The position numbers and the translations under genes were made by a program. Below are positions 25,848 through 33,451 of a stretch of DNA of 64,000 nt, one piece after another. The notes beneath the pieces are model-generated. The model ran no database searches, was not told where the DNA came from, and was given only the letters and a program-made list of their open reading frames with translations. Every line of letters begins with the position of its first letter. Within the stretch, counting starts at the first letter, position 1. Source of the DNA: Blastopirellula marina DSM 3645 (GTDB lineage: Bacteria; Planctomycetota; Planctomycetia; Pirellulales; Pirellulaceae); NCBI RefSeq assembly GCF_000153105.1, contig NZ_CH672376.1, positions 2,625,136-2,689,135 of the forward strand, given 5' to 3'.

Positions 25848-26293
25848 ACATTCGCCCCTTGCCGCAAATTCGCTGTCCAGAATGCGGCGCCGACAACAAC
25901 GCGTTTGCGGCGAAGTGCTGGATTTGCCAGCGCCCGCTGGTGGAAGAAGCGGAATTGGTTTCCGTCATACGCGATGAACCTCCTTCATTTGTGCCCGGCG
26001 TCAACACGAAGGTCGCCAATGCTCTGACGTTCTGGACGTTGGCGGCGATGGTGATCGTGGGCTGCGGCGTGTCGTTGATTCATCCCGTGTTGGTCATTTT
26101 CTACATCATCTTAGTCTGCGTCCCCTGTCTGGCGGTTGGCCTTTCGCTACGCGGGATCTTAAAAGCGAGAGACAAACCGACAGCGACCAGCGGTTTGACG
26201 GGGCTCTTGATTTTCGTCAGCGTCGGCGGACTGTTGGCGATCTCGGTTGGGATTCTGTTTTTCATGCTCTGCGTCTCCATGGCCCTTTCTTAA
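25844..26293 (+). CDS. CWICQ zinc-ribbon membrane protein, first paralogue
   Basis: A 149-residue protein from TTG 25844, four bases inside the previous gene (TTGA), with AGGAGGG upstream fixing the start. A zinc ribbon (CPECGADNN then CWICQRPL, residues 11-32) is followed by a 25-residue linker and three hydrophobic segments (about 60-78, 80-100, 118-145). It is the first of three consecutive genes with the same CxxCGAxN-CWICQ ribbon. The ribbon faces the cytoplasm if the N-terminus stays inside. Role unknown. Confidence 0.85.
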   Translation: MNIRPLPQIRCPECGADNNAFAAKCWICQRPLVEEAELVSVIRDEPPSFVPGVNTKVANALTFWTLAAMVIVGCGVSLIHPVLVIFYIILVCVPCLAVGLSLRGILKARDKPTATSGLTGLLIFVSVGGLLAISVGILFFMLCVSMALS

Positions 26294-26304
26294 ACGTGGT
26301 GTGA

Positions 26305-26802
26305 ATGAGCGAATCGGATAGCCATCAAGATGAGAGCGCCGCAGACTCGCGGACCACTTTCCGGATGAAATGTCCTGATTGCGGCGCCGAGAACGACGCG
26401 ACGACTGTGAACTGTTGGATTTGCCAGCATCGGCTTGAGGAGCAAATTGAATTGCCGACTACGCCGCCGATCGAACCGCCGGCGTTCTTCGAAAAGCTGT
26501 CGCGGCCTGAAAGTAAACCGATATGGATACTAGCGGCGGTCGGGATCATTGTCGTAGGGGGCGGAATAGCGATCACCGATCTGTCGAAGCTTCCTCAGTT
26601 TGTCGTCGTTGTTCTTTCCCCCTGTCTTTATTGGTGGCGGCGCGAGCGGACGCCGGTGCAGGAGCGTAAGAACTTGGCGCCGCAGAAGAGTCTGCTTTCG
26701 GCCTTGGGCATGATCCTCGTGTGCGGCTTGGTCATGATTTCGATTGGCATTGCATTTCTGGCGATGTGCATGGTGGCCATGGGGCGCACGACATGGCATT
26801 GA
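26305..26802 (+). CDS. CWICQ zinc-ribbon membrane protein, second paralogue
   Basis: A 165-residue protein. The ribbon CPDCGAENDATTVNCWICQ lies at residues 23-41, after a polar N-terminal extension rich in Ser and Asp. Hydrophobic segments follow (WILAAVGIIVVGGGIAI, then a central segment ending at an Arg-rich loop, and ALGMILVCGLVMISIGIAF). The linker EEQIELPTTPPIEPPAFFEK parallels the first paralogue's acidic Pro-rich linker. It overlaps or abuts the next start (TGATG). Confidence 0.85.
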   Translation: MSESDSHQDESAADSRTTFRMKCPDCGAENDATTVNCWICQHRLEEQIELPTTPPIEPPAFFEKLSRPESKPIWILAAVGIIVVGGGIAITDLSKLPQFVVVVLSPCLYWWRRERTPVQERKNLAPQKSLLSALGMILVCGLVMISIGIAFLAMCMVAMGRTTWH

Positions 26803-27338
26803 TGAACGAACCGGACGATTTGCGAAAGCCGAGCCTGAAGTCACAGGAGATCCCGACGATCGAATGTCGGCGGTGCGGCGCCGAAAATTATGCGAACGCC
26901 GTGCTGTGTTGGATTTGCCAGAGCCGACTGCATGAAGAAATTGGTAGCGACGCGAAGATGACGCGCGACAAGCCGGAGTTCGCCCAACAACCGAGCGGCG
27001 TCTACGCCAACTTACTGCTCTGTTTTTTGATACCGGCGCTGCTCGTAATTGGGATCGGACTGTTTTACCTGAACGTGACTTGGTTCGTCTATTTTGTCGT
27101 ATTCATTAGTTTGCCATTGTTGGCGATCGCCGTCGGGCTGCGCCAAGCGCTGCTGAGTACGAATCAAGATATTCGTAGCGCCGGCGAAATTCTTACCCCG
27201 ATATATCTGGTATTTCTGTCAGTTTTTGGGACGTTGGGAATCGTCGTGTTGGTGATTTTGGCGATTCTGGCATTGGTGTTCGGCTTTTTTGCGGCGCTGT
27301 TTGAAATGTGTACCAATATGTCAAATACGGGGAGATGA
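26802..27338 (+). CDS. CWICQ zinc-ribbon membrane protein, third paralogue
   Basis: About 178 residues from ATG 26802, sharing one base with the previous stop; ATG 26793 is an alternative. The ribbon is CRRCGAENYANAVLCWICQ. Four hydrophobic segments follow, the last pair unusually rich in Leu, Val and Ile. The gene ends four bases before the GTG of the radical SAM gene, whose ribosome site (GGGGAG) overlaps this gene's last codons, so the two are likely co-translated. Confidence 0.85.
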   Translation: MNEPDDLRKPSLKSQEIPTIECRRCGAENYANAVLCWICQSRLHEEIGSDAKMTRDKPEFAQQPSGVYANLLLCFLIPALLVIGIGLFYLNVTWFVYFVVFISLPLLAIAVGLRQALLSTNQDIRSAGEILTPIYLVFLSVFGTLGIVVLVILAILALVFGFFAALFEMCTNMSNTGR

Positions 27339-27342
27339 TTTC

Positions 27343-28854
27343 GTGCTAAAACCACACGAGCTTTCGCGACGCGACTACATCGTGCTGGGCGTGACGCAAA
27401 GTCTCTGCCCCGAATGTCTGGCGGTCGTGCCGGCCAAGATCATCACCAAGGGAAACCGCGTCTATTTTCGCAAACGTTGCCCACAGCATGGCGAACGGGA
27501 CGACTTTGTCTGTTCCGACGTCTCGCAGTACGATCAGCTGCAGTACAGCGTGCCAGGCAAAGTGCCGCATGCGTTTGGCGTGACGCCCGAGAAAGGGTGC
27601 CCGCTCGACTGCGGACTCTGCACCGAGCATGAGCAGCATAGCTGTATCGGATTGCTGGAGATCACGTCGAGCTGCAATCTCGAGTGCCCGATGTGCTATG
27701 CCGGCAGCGGACCCGGCGGCAAACACTTGAGCGTGGCGCAGTGTCAGGCCGCGATTGATCGGTTGGTCGAAGTCGAAGGTCGGCCAGAGGTGCTGCAACT
27801 TTCTGGCGGCGAGCCGACGATTCATCCCGATTTTGAAACGATCTTGGCCTACGCCTTATCGCAACCGATCGACTACGTGATGATCAACACCAACGGAATC
27901 CGTTTGGCCCGCGATCCGCAGTTCGTAGAGCGATTGGCTCAGCACAAGGATCGAATCGAAATCTATCTGCAGTTCGACGGGTTCAGCGACGAGGCGTCGC
28001 TGCTGCTGCGCGGAGAATCGCTGGTCGAAACCAAACGGCAAGCGGTCGAGCGCTGCGGTGAAGCCGGCCTGCACGTCAATTTGGTCGCCACGCTGCAGAC
28101 CGACGTCAATCAAGATCAGCTGGGCGCACTGGTCGATTTCTGCGTCGACAAGCCGTGGATTACTGGGCTCAGCCTGCAACCGGCGACCTACAGCGGTCGG
28201 CATGTGCTGCCGGAAGTTTTAGAACGCCGCATCACCTACCCGGACGTGATTCGCGAGATCGATGAACAAACGGCAGGCCGCTTCCGCCAAAGCGACTTCA
28301 TGCCGCTGCCGTGTGCGCATCCAAATTGTCATCAGATGAGCTACGCCTATCGCTATCAGGGCAAGCTGATCCCGTTGATGCGATTCATCGACGCGACGCA
28401 GCATATCGATCTGCTGGCGAGCGGCATATCGTTCACGCGGCCCGCGGTGCGTGATCTGCTGGAGAGGTATCTGGCGCGGCAAGGTTGTTGCAGCAGCGGA
28501 AGCTGCGGACCAGCGACTCCGGCGGCCAGTGATGATCCGTTTGCCATCATTGAGCCAGCGGCGTGCGAGCCGGCGGAACTGGCGCTTTCGCCAGAGATGT
28601 TCTCGGATCCAGAAATCGGCGCCGCCGCTGTCGACTTTTTTACGAAGGCGATGCGACAAGAGCTAGGCGCCGGCGACGTCTTTCGCGTGATGGTTACTTC
28701 GTTTCTGGACGCCTACAACTTTGACGTTCGTCGTGTGATGAAGTGCTGCATCCATCATGTGCTGCCCAGCGGGCACTTGATTCCGTTTTGCGCTTACAAC
28801 GTGCTGTACCGCGATGGACACGTGCCGCTGCCGCCGCTCGATCGTGTTGTTTGA
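27343..28854 (+). CDS. Tes-like (MJ0619-type) radical SAM enzyme
   Basis: A 503-residue protein from GTG 27343 behind GGGGAG. The radical SAM motif CNLECPMC places Cys at 111, 115 and 118. Before it lie C22/C25 (LCPECL), CPQHG at 46-50 and a second cluster CPLDCGLC (86, 90, 93). GGEPTIHPDF follows the core, and the C-terminus has FLDAYNFDVRRVMKCCIHHV and IPFCAYN. This arrangement is that of the family containing the archaeal tetraether synthase Tes, whose enzymes join lipid tails at unactivated carbons. Bacterial members are linked to membrane-spanning lipids. Lipid modification here is inference, supported by the Lgt paralogue next door. The CCSSGSCG insert near residue 383 is extra. Confidence 0.85.
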   Translation: MLKPHELSRRDYIVLGVTQSLCPECLAVVPAKIITKGNRVYFRKRCPQHGERDDFVCSDVSQYDQLQYSVPGKVPHAFGVTPEKGCPLDCGLCTEHEQHSCIGLLEITSSCNLECPMCYAGSGPGGKHLSVAQCQAAIDRLVEVEGRPEVLQLSGGEPTIHPDFETILAYALSQPIDYVMINTNGIRLARDPQFVERLAQHKDRIEIYLQFDGFSDEASLLLRGESLVETKRQAVERCGEAGLHVNLVATLQTDVNQDQLGALVDFCVDKPWITGLSLQPATYSGRHVLPEVLERRITYPDVIREIDEQTAGRFRQSDFMPLPCAHPNCHQMSYAYRYQGKLIPLMRFIDATQHIDLLASGISFTRPAVRDLLERYLARQGCCSSGSCGPATPAASDDPFAIIEPAACEPAELALSPEMFSDPEIGAAAVDFFTKAMRQELGAGDVFRVMVTSFLDAYNFDVRRVMKCCIHHVLPSGHLIPFCAYNVLYRDGHVPLPPLDRVV

Positions 28855-28867
28855 CAGAGCACTGCCT

Positions 28868-28943
28868 CGCCAGCGCCAGCGAGGGAATGCCGTTGGCGCT
28901 ACTCGGACGGTTTGAAGTGTTCCCTCGCTCGCTGGCGCTGGCG
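28868..28943. repeat. REP-like imperfect inverted repeat
   Basis: CGCCAGCGCCAGCGAGGGAA (28868-28887) is complementary to 28920-28943 apart from a 4-base insertion (GCTC). The arms flank about 32 bases. It sits between the radical SAM and Lgt-like genes and looks like a dispersed intergenic repeat; it may also form an RNA hairpin within the transcript. Confidence 0.7.
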
Positions 28944-29007
28944 GGCTAGTGTCCAATCGGTTTGGCAAAACGCAACTTCAAGACACGCTCACAACGGAAC
29001 TCGGCGG

Positions 29008-29760
29008 ATGATGATCAACCCGACGTATATCGTGATCATGGCGACCGCGATCGTGCTGTGCAGTTTGCTGGTGCGGCGGTCGCAAAAAAAGTTGCCGCTG
29101 ACGACCGAAGAAAAGTTCGGCCTCGGACTGGGAGGCTTTTGCGGTGCGATGATCGGCGCCAAGTTGCCTTTTGTCCTGTACGACTTAGAAGGGCTCTGGA
29201 GCGGCGGCGCCTGGTTTGCACATGGCAAGACGATCGTCTGCGGGCTGGCCGGCGGTTATCTGGGGGTCGAAATCGCCAAGTGGATCATGCAGGTCCGGAT
29301 CAAGACCGGCGACTCCTTCGCGGCGCCGGTTGCGTTCTCGATCGCGATCGGACGCTGGGGATGCTTCTTTGGCGGGTGTTGTTTTGGGACGCCGACTAAC
29401 TTGCCGTGGGGCGTCGCGTTTCCCACGGCGCTTGAGGATCCGTTGGCGCTGCGTCATCCTACGCAGATCTATGAGAGTCTGTTTCACTTGACGATGGGCT
29501 GCGTGCTGCTGTGGCTGGGGCGAAAAGGTTGGTTTCGCGGCCAGTTGATGAAGCTTTATCTATTGACCTATCTCGGCTATCGTTTTTTGACCGAGATGAT
29601 TCGGCCCGAACCGCGACTGTTTGTCGGATTGACCGCCTACCAGTGGGGCGCGATCGGTCTGGCGATCGTCTTTGTCTGGCTCTGGCGCCGCGATCAGGCG
29701 GTCTTGAATGCGGAGAGCGCACAAAAAGAGCCGCGTCCAGCGGACGCGGCTGCAGATTGA
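29008..29760 (+). CDS. Lgt-family (prolipoprotein diacylglyceryl transferase-like) membrane protein
   Basis: About 250 residues from ATG 29008 (29011 possible) behind GGAACTCGGCGG. It has about seven membrane segments. The family signature appears as GRWGCFFGGCCFG (about 115-127) instead of the GRxGNFxNxE of housekeeping Lgt, and HPTQIYE follows near residue 152. The Asn-to-Cys changes mark a paralogous branch, so lipoprotein lipidation should not be assumed. Neighbourhood with a Tes-like radical SAM gene suggests an activity on glycerolipid head groups or membrane lipids (inference). The 3' end overlaps the rho terminator on the other strand. Confidence 0.82.
   Translation: MMINPTYIVIMATAIVLCSLLVRRSQKKLPLTTEEKFGLGLGGFCGAMIGAKLPFVLYDLEGLWSGGAWFAHGKTIVCGLAGGYLGVEIAKWIMQVRIKTGDSFAAPVAFSIAIGRWGCFFGGCCFGTPTNLPWGVAFPTALEDPLALRHPTQIYESLFHLTMGCVLLWLGRKGWFRGQLMKLYLLTYLGYRFLTEMIRPEPRLFVGLTAYQWGAIGLAIVFVWLWRRDQAVLNAESAQKEPRPADAAAD
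29724..29751 (-). terminator. rho-independent terminator of the rho gene
   Basis: On the minus strand AGCCGCGTCC and GGACGCGGCT form a 10-bp stem with a 3-base loop, followed by CTTTTTG. It lies 30 bases past the rho stop and inside the last codons of the Lgt-like gene. Confidence 0.85.
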
Positions 29761-29780
29761 ACGTGCTAGGAGAGCGGCCG

Positions 29781-31106
29781 TTAGTGGCGACTCTGCGTTC
29801 CGGCAATCAGGCTGACAAATTCCAAGTTGCTCTTGTACTTGCCCAACTGACGCGTCAGTTGTTCCATCGCTTCGATATGATGCATCGAAGTTAACGTGCG
29901 ACGCAGCGCGATGACGGCCCCCAGGGTCCCTTCGTCGAGCAGCAGTTCTTCGCGACGCGTACCGGACTGCGAGATATCGATCGCGGGCCAGACGCGACGG
30001 TCGGCCAGCTTGCGATCGAGCACCAGCTCCATGTTGCCGGTTCCTTTAAACTCTTGGAAGATGAGCTCATCCATGCGGCTGCCGGTGTCGATCAGCGCGG
30101 TGCCGACGATCGTCAGCGAGCCCCCTTCTTCGAAGGCGCGAGCGGTGGCGAACAGCTTTTTGGGGATGTCGAGCGCCTTGATATTTACGCCGCCAGACAT
30201 CGTGCCGCCGCTATCGCCGACCCATTTGTTGAACGCACGCGCCAGACGCGTGATCGAGTCGAGCAGCAAGAAGACGTCGTGTCCCATTTCGGAGAGACGC
30301 TTGCAGCGTTCGATCACCAACTGCGACAGCCGAACGTGACTTTCGACGTCACGATCCAAGCTGCTGGCGATCACTTCGCCGTTGATGTTGCGCTGCATGT
30401 CGGTGACTTCTTCCGGACGTTCGTCGATCAGAAGCACGATCAACTTGACGCCGGGATAGTTCGCCGCAATTCCCTTGCTGAGGTTTTGGATCAGCATCGT
30501 CTTGCCGGTTCGCGGCGGAGCGACGACCAGGGCGCGTTGACCCTTGCCGAGCGGAGTCAGCAAGTCGACGATGCGATTGGTGAGCGGACCCCCGTCAGTC
30601 TCGAGCTTTAAATGCTCGCGGGGATTGATCGGCGTCAGCTTATCGAACGGCGCGGTTACCGCATACTTTTCGGGCAGCATGCCGTCGACGTCCGATAGCT
30701 CACGTAGACGCGGGCCTTGGCCACGGCGAAAACGTTGCACCATGCCGCGAAGCATCAGACCTTCGCGAAGTTGATATTTTTCGATCATCGTGCCCGGCAC
30801 GAAGGGATCGGTACGCTCGCGAGCGTAATTGTTTTCTGGGCTGCGGAGAAAACCATAGCCGTTGGGATGCATTTCGAGCAAGCCAAAGCCGGGTTCCAAC
30901 GGAATCGGTTCGCCTGGTTCGAATTCTTCCTGCTCCAAATTGTTGCGTGGAACATTGGAGCTGGGGGCTGTAGCACGACGGTGGTTGGCGCCTCCGCCTT
31001 GGTTGCGACCGCGTGAGCGTCCGCCGCCTTGTTGCTGTCCGTCGTTCTGGCCTCCTCGACGCCGCCCGCCGCCTGAGCGAGAGCGGGCCTGCCTCTTTTT
31101 CGCCAT
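29781..31106 (-). CDS. rho: transcription termination factor Rho
   Basis: A 441-residue protein from ATG 31106 behind AGGTGA. The first 65 residues are an Arg/Gly/Gln-rich basic extension (SRSGGGRRRGGQ..., RSRGRNQGGG) that replaces the usual Rho_N helix bundle. The RNA-binding cold-shock-like domain follows (GYGFLRSPENNY), then the hexameric ATPase: Walker A APPRTGKTML, Walker B LIVLLIDERPEEV and DVFLLLDSITRLARA, Q-loop and R-loop region VNIKALDIPKKLF. Rho ends transcription at C-rich sites and couples it to translation. A long untranslated leader upstream is compatible with autoregulation, known for rho in other bacteria. Confidence 0.96.
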   Translation of the reverse strand: MAKKRQARSRSGGGRRRGGQNDGQQQGGGRSRGRNQGGGANHRRATAPSSNVPRNNLEQEEFEPGEPIPLEPGFGLLEMHPNGYGFLRSPENNYARERTDPFVPGTMIEKYQLREGLMLRGMVQRFRRGQGPRLRELSDVDGMLPEKYAVTAPFDKLTPINPREHLKLETDGGPLTNRIVDLLTPLGKGQRALVVAPPRTGKTMLIQNLSKGIAANYPGVKLIVLLIDERPEEVTDMQRNINGEVIASSLDRDVESHVRLSQLVIERCKRLSEMGHDVFLLLDSITRLARAFNKWVGDSGGTMSGGVNIKALDIPKKLFATARAFEEGGSLTIVGTALIDTGSRMDELIFQEFKGTGNMELVLDRKLADRRVWPAIDISQSGTRREELLLDEGTLGAVIALRRTLTSMHHIEAMEQLTRQLGKYKSNLEFVSLIAGTQSRH

Positions 31107-32070
31107 CGAAATCACCTAAGTTGCGCGAAGCAAATCGAGATAGTAGAGAATGGAGCGCTGCATAGCGCCGCCTGTGTTATGCGTTGCAAACGATGGTCAT
31201 TCCATTGTCGCTTGCGCAGCTTCCGTTTGGTTTGAATCAACGAAGATCGTATGAAACCGAAAGTATCAGAGTTAGCCGACTCTGCGGCGCGTCTGAAACG
31301 AGGGTTGAGAGGTTGCGAGGCTCATAAATGAACCCGGCGCCGCTCTCAGGGAGAATCGAATTGCACCGGACTTCAAGCGTCGCTGCGGATATCTTGTCCG
31401 CCGTCGTCGCTTGTGATGCACATGGCTTACGGCAAAGTCGCTTCAGACAGTTGAATTAACTGTACCGAAGGATCGATACCGCCACCGGTGATGGATAACT
31501 CACACGGTCCTATCGGCTCGTTCTAAGAGCCAGGGACTGAGGTCCTTCCCGCCCAATCAAAACTTCCGTCGCATTTGGCGAAATCGCCGCGGGGAAGGTT
31601 TCTTGAAACTGGTCTAGCAAGGTCGCCGTAGTGACAGCAAACGCTGTAACAGCCAAGACGATCGTTACAAAACCAAATCTCAAGAGCGTCTATGGTTTGC
31701 CGAACGCATACGCGAATGAGAAATCAACTATAAAACTTGAAGACTCGCGACCGCGTCGCCAAACTTCGCCCGCAGACATCTTAGACGATTGGGCGTGAGG
31801 GTTTATGCCGAGTTGGCATTCTTAAACCTTCGGCATCTTATCCACATTCTATCGGGCATGTCAAGCTATCATCGCCGTTCCATCTGGGTGAAAAGGGAAA
31901 ATTTGTTCGATTTCTTGTAGCCGCAAGCAGTTGTGACAAATCCCGTAACGTGCGAATTGGGAATTGATGGAAAAATCGTACTTTTTGCTACGGTCGTTAA
32001 AGTCAACGTCCGATACCACAAAGGACTGTTGATTTTGGCTGGACTACGCTTGCTAGCGAAAGGCGCCGCA
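31107..32070. other. 964-bp divergent intergenic region (rho leader side)
   Basis: No frame with family content is visible on either strand. It must hold the promoter of rho (minus) and of the thioredoxin/YHS gene (plus). I checked for the conserved cores of RNase P RNA, tmRNA, cobalamin and c-di-GMP riboswitches and did not find them. One hairpin, ATGCCGA/TCGGCAT (31805-31836), is present without a T-run. An in-frame start at 31933 for the downstream gene is not preferred. Confidence 0.45.
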
Positions 32071-33432
32071 ATGGGAGCGAATCGCTCTATTTGGACCGTT
32101 ATTCTTCTGCTGTCGATGGGCTCGGTTGCGAGCGCTCAGGAGGCGATGCCCTGGGCCGCTAGCCTGGATGCCGCCAAGCAGCTTGCTGCGCAGAGGAATC
32201 AATTGGTGATGATTCACTTCTGGGCGCCTAATTGTCCTCCCTGCCGCATGCTCGACGCGACTTTGTTTCGCGATCCGGACTTTGCTGCGCAGGTTTCGAA
32301 AGACTTTGTGCCGGTCAAAGTGAATGCGGCCGAAGAAACGCTGGTCGCCAATCAATACGGCGTCGATCGTTGGCCTCAAGACGTGATCATTTTGCCCAGT
32401 GGACAGATGGTCTATCGCATGGTCAGCAAGCAGGAAAAAGAGAAAGACCAATACCTGGCGGTCTTGCACGGCGTCGCCGTGAAGACGGCCGGCATGGGAC
32501 AACTCGCTTCTAGCGGCGGTCCTGATTCGCAGCCCGTTTCGTACCCCGGAGAAGCGGTCGCTCCTGCGGCCAGCTACTCTCGCTTTGGCGGCGCACCGCA
32601 AGCCGAAACCGCTGCGGCGCCTGCCGCTCAATCCCGGTTTGCCGCCCAGCCGCCTGCCTCTTCTTACGGCCAAGACAGCACTCCGGTTCAGCCGGTTGCT
32701 CCGACGCAGTCTCGATTTGCAAGCAGTTCCAGTAATCCGAACGACACGGCCGCCGCCGCTCCGCAGCAACCCAGCGGTTACGCCGCTGGACCTGGTCAGA
32801 GCGAATACGCGACCAACTCGACTCCTGCTCAGTCGCGTTTCGCTGCTCAGCCGAGCGGAGCTTCGTATGGAGGCGCCGCGCCGCAAAGCAATCAGCCGCC
32901 GGCTCAACCGGCTCTGCAAACGCAAGATCGTTTTGTCTCGCAGCAAGCGCCGCCTGCGGCCCAAAATCAATACGCTTCGCAATCTGCTCCGCCGGCGACC
33001 GCAATGCCGCAGCCGAATCACTCGATTGCTCCGCAGGCACAGCCGGCTCCCCAGCAGCCGCAACAGCCGCAGTTCGCCCTCGACGGTTACTGCCCGGTCA
33101 CGCTGGCGGAAGGGATGAAATGGCAAAAGGGAGACGCTCGTTGGGGCGCTGTCCACCAAGGTCGCGTTTATCTGTTCGCTTCGGATGCGGAGCAGCGGAA
33201 GTTTCTCGCGTCGCCGGATCGCTTTAGCCCGGTGCTATCGGGGAATGATCCGGTCGCTTACCTAGAGCAAGGTCGCTTGGTCGAAGGGGATCGTGCTCAC
33301 GGTTTGACCTACAACGGCGTGCTCTATCTCTTCTCCAGCGAAGAGAGTTTGAAGACGTTCTGGGGATCGCCGCAGCGTTACGCCGCTCAAGTGCAGCAAG
33401 CGATGCTGCGAAACTCGCAGCAATTGCGTTAG
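32071..33432 (+). CDS. secreted thioredoxin-fold protein with low-complexity linker and two YHS-like domains
   Basis: A 453-residue protein from ATG 32071. It has a signal peptide (1-22), then a thioredoxin-like domain with WAPNCPPC (C55, C58) and a cis-Pro region RWPQDVIILPSG. Residues about 165-350 are a Pro/Gln/Ala/Ser linker with recurring SRF boxes (YSRFGG, QSRFAAQ, QSRFASS, QSRFAAQ, QDRFVSQ). The C-terminus has two YHS-like repeats: YCPVTLAEGMKW with VYLFASDAEQRKFLASPDRF, then DPVAYLEQGR with LYLFSSEESLKTFWGSPQRY. Likely a periplasmic thiol-disulfide or metal-handling protein; substrate unknown. An earlier start at 31933 lacks a signal peptide. Confidence 0.85.
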   Translation: MGANRSIWTVILLLSMGSVASAQEAMPWAASLDAAKQLAAQRNQLVMIHFWAPNCPPCRMLDATLFRDPDFAAQVSKDFVPVKVNAAEETLVANQYGVDRWPQDVIILPSGQMVYRMVSKQEKEKDQYLAVLHGVAVKTAGMGQLASSGGPDSQPVSYPGEAVAPAASYSRFGGAPQAETAAAPAAQSRFAAQPPASSYGQDSTPVQPVAPTQSRFASSSSNPNDTAAAAPQQPSGYAAGPGQSEYATNSTPAQSRFAAQPSGASYGGAAPQSNQPPAQPALQTQDRFVSQQAPPAAQNQYASQSAPPATAMPQPNHSIAPQAQPAPQQPQQPQFALDGYCPVTLAEGMKWQKGDARWGAVHQGRVYLFASDAEQRKFLASPDRFSPVLSGNDPVAYLEQGRLVEGDRAHGLTYNGVLYLFSSEESLKTFWGSPQRYAAQVQQAMLRNSQQLR

Positions 33433-33451
33433 AACGCGACTGCTTGCAAAA

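Noticed and set aside
31330-31560. Cobalamin-riboswitch-like fragments upstream of rho
   Set aside because: A GTCCGGTGCAATTC-like string and a CCAGGGACTGAGGTCC-like string occur, but on opposite strands and without the connecting conserved core.
32053-33159. A 368-codon open frame antisense to the thioredoxin/YHS gene
   Set aside because: Arg/Ser/Leu-rich low-complexity translation, the mirror of the Pro/Gln/Ala linker on the real strand.
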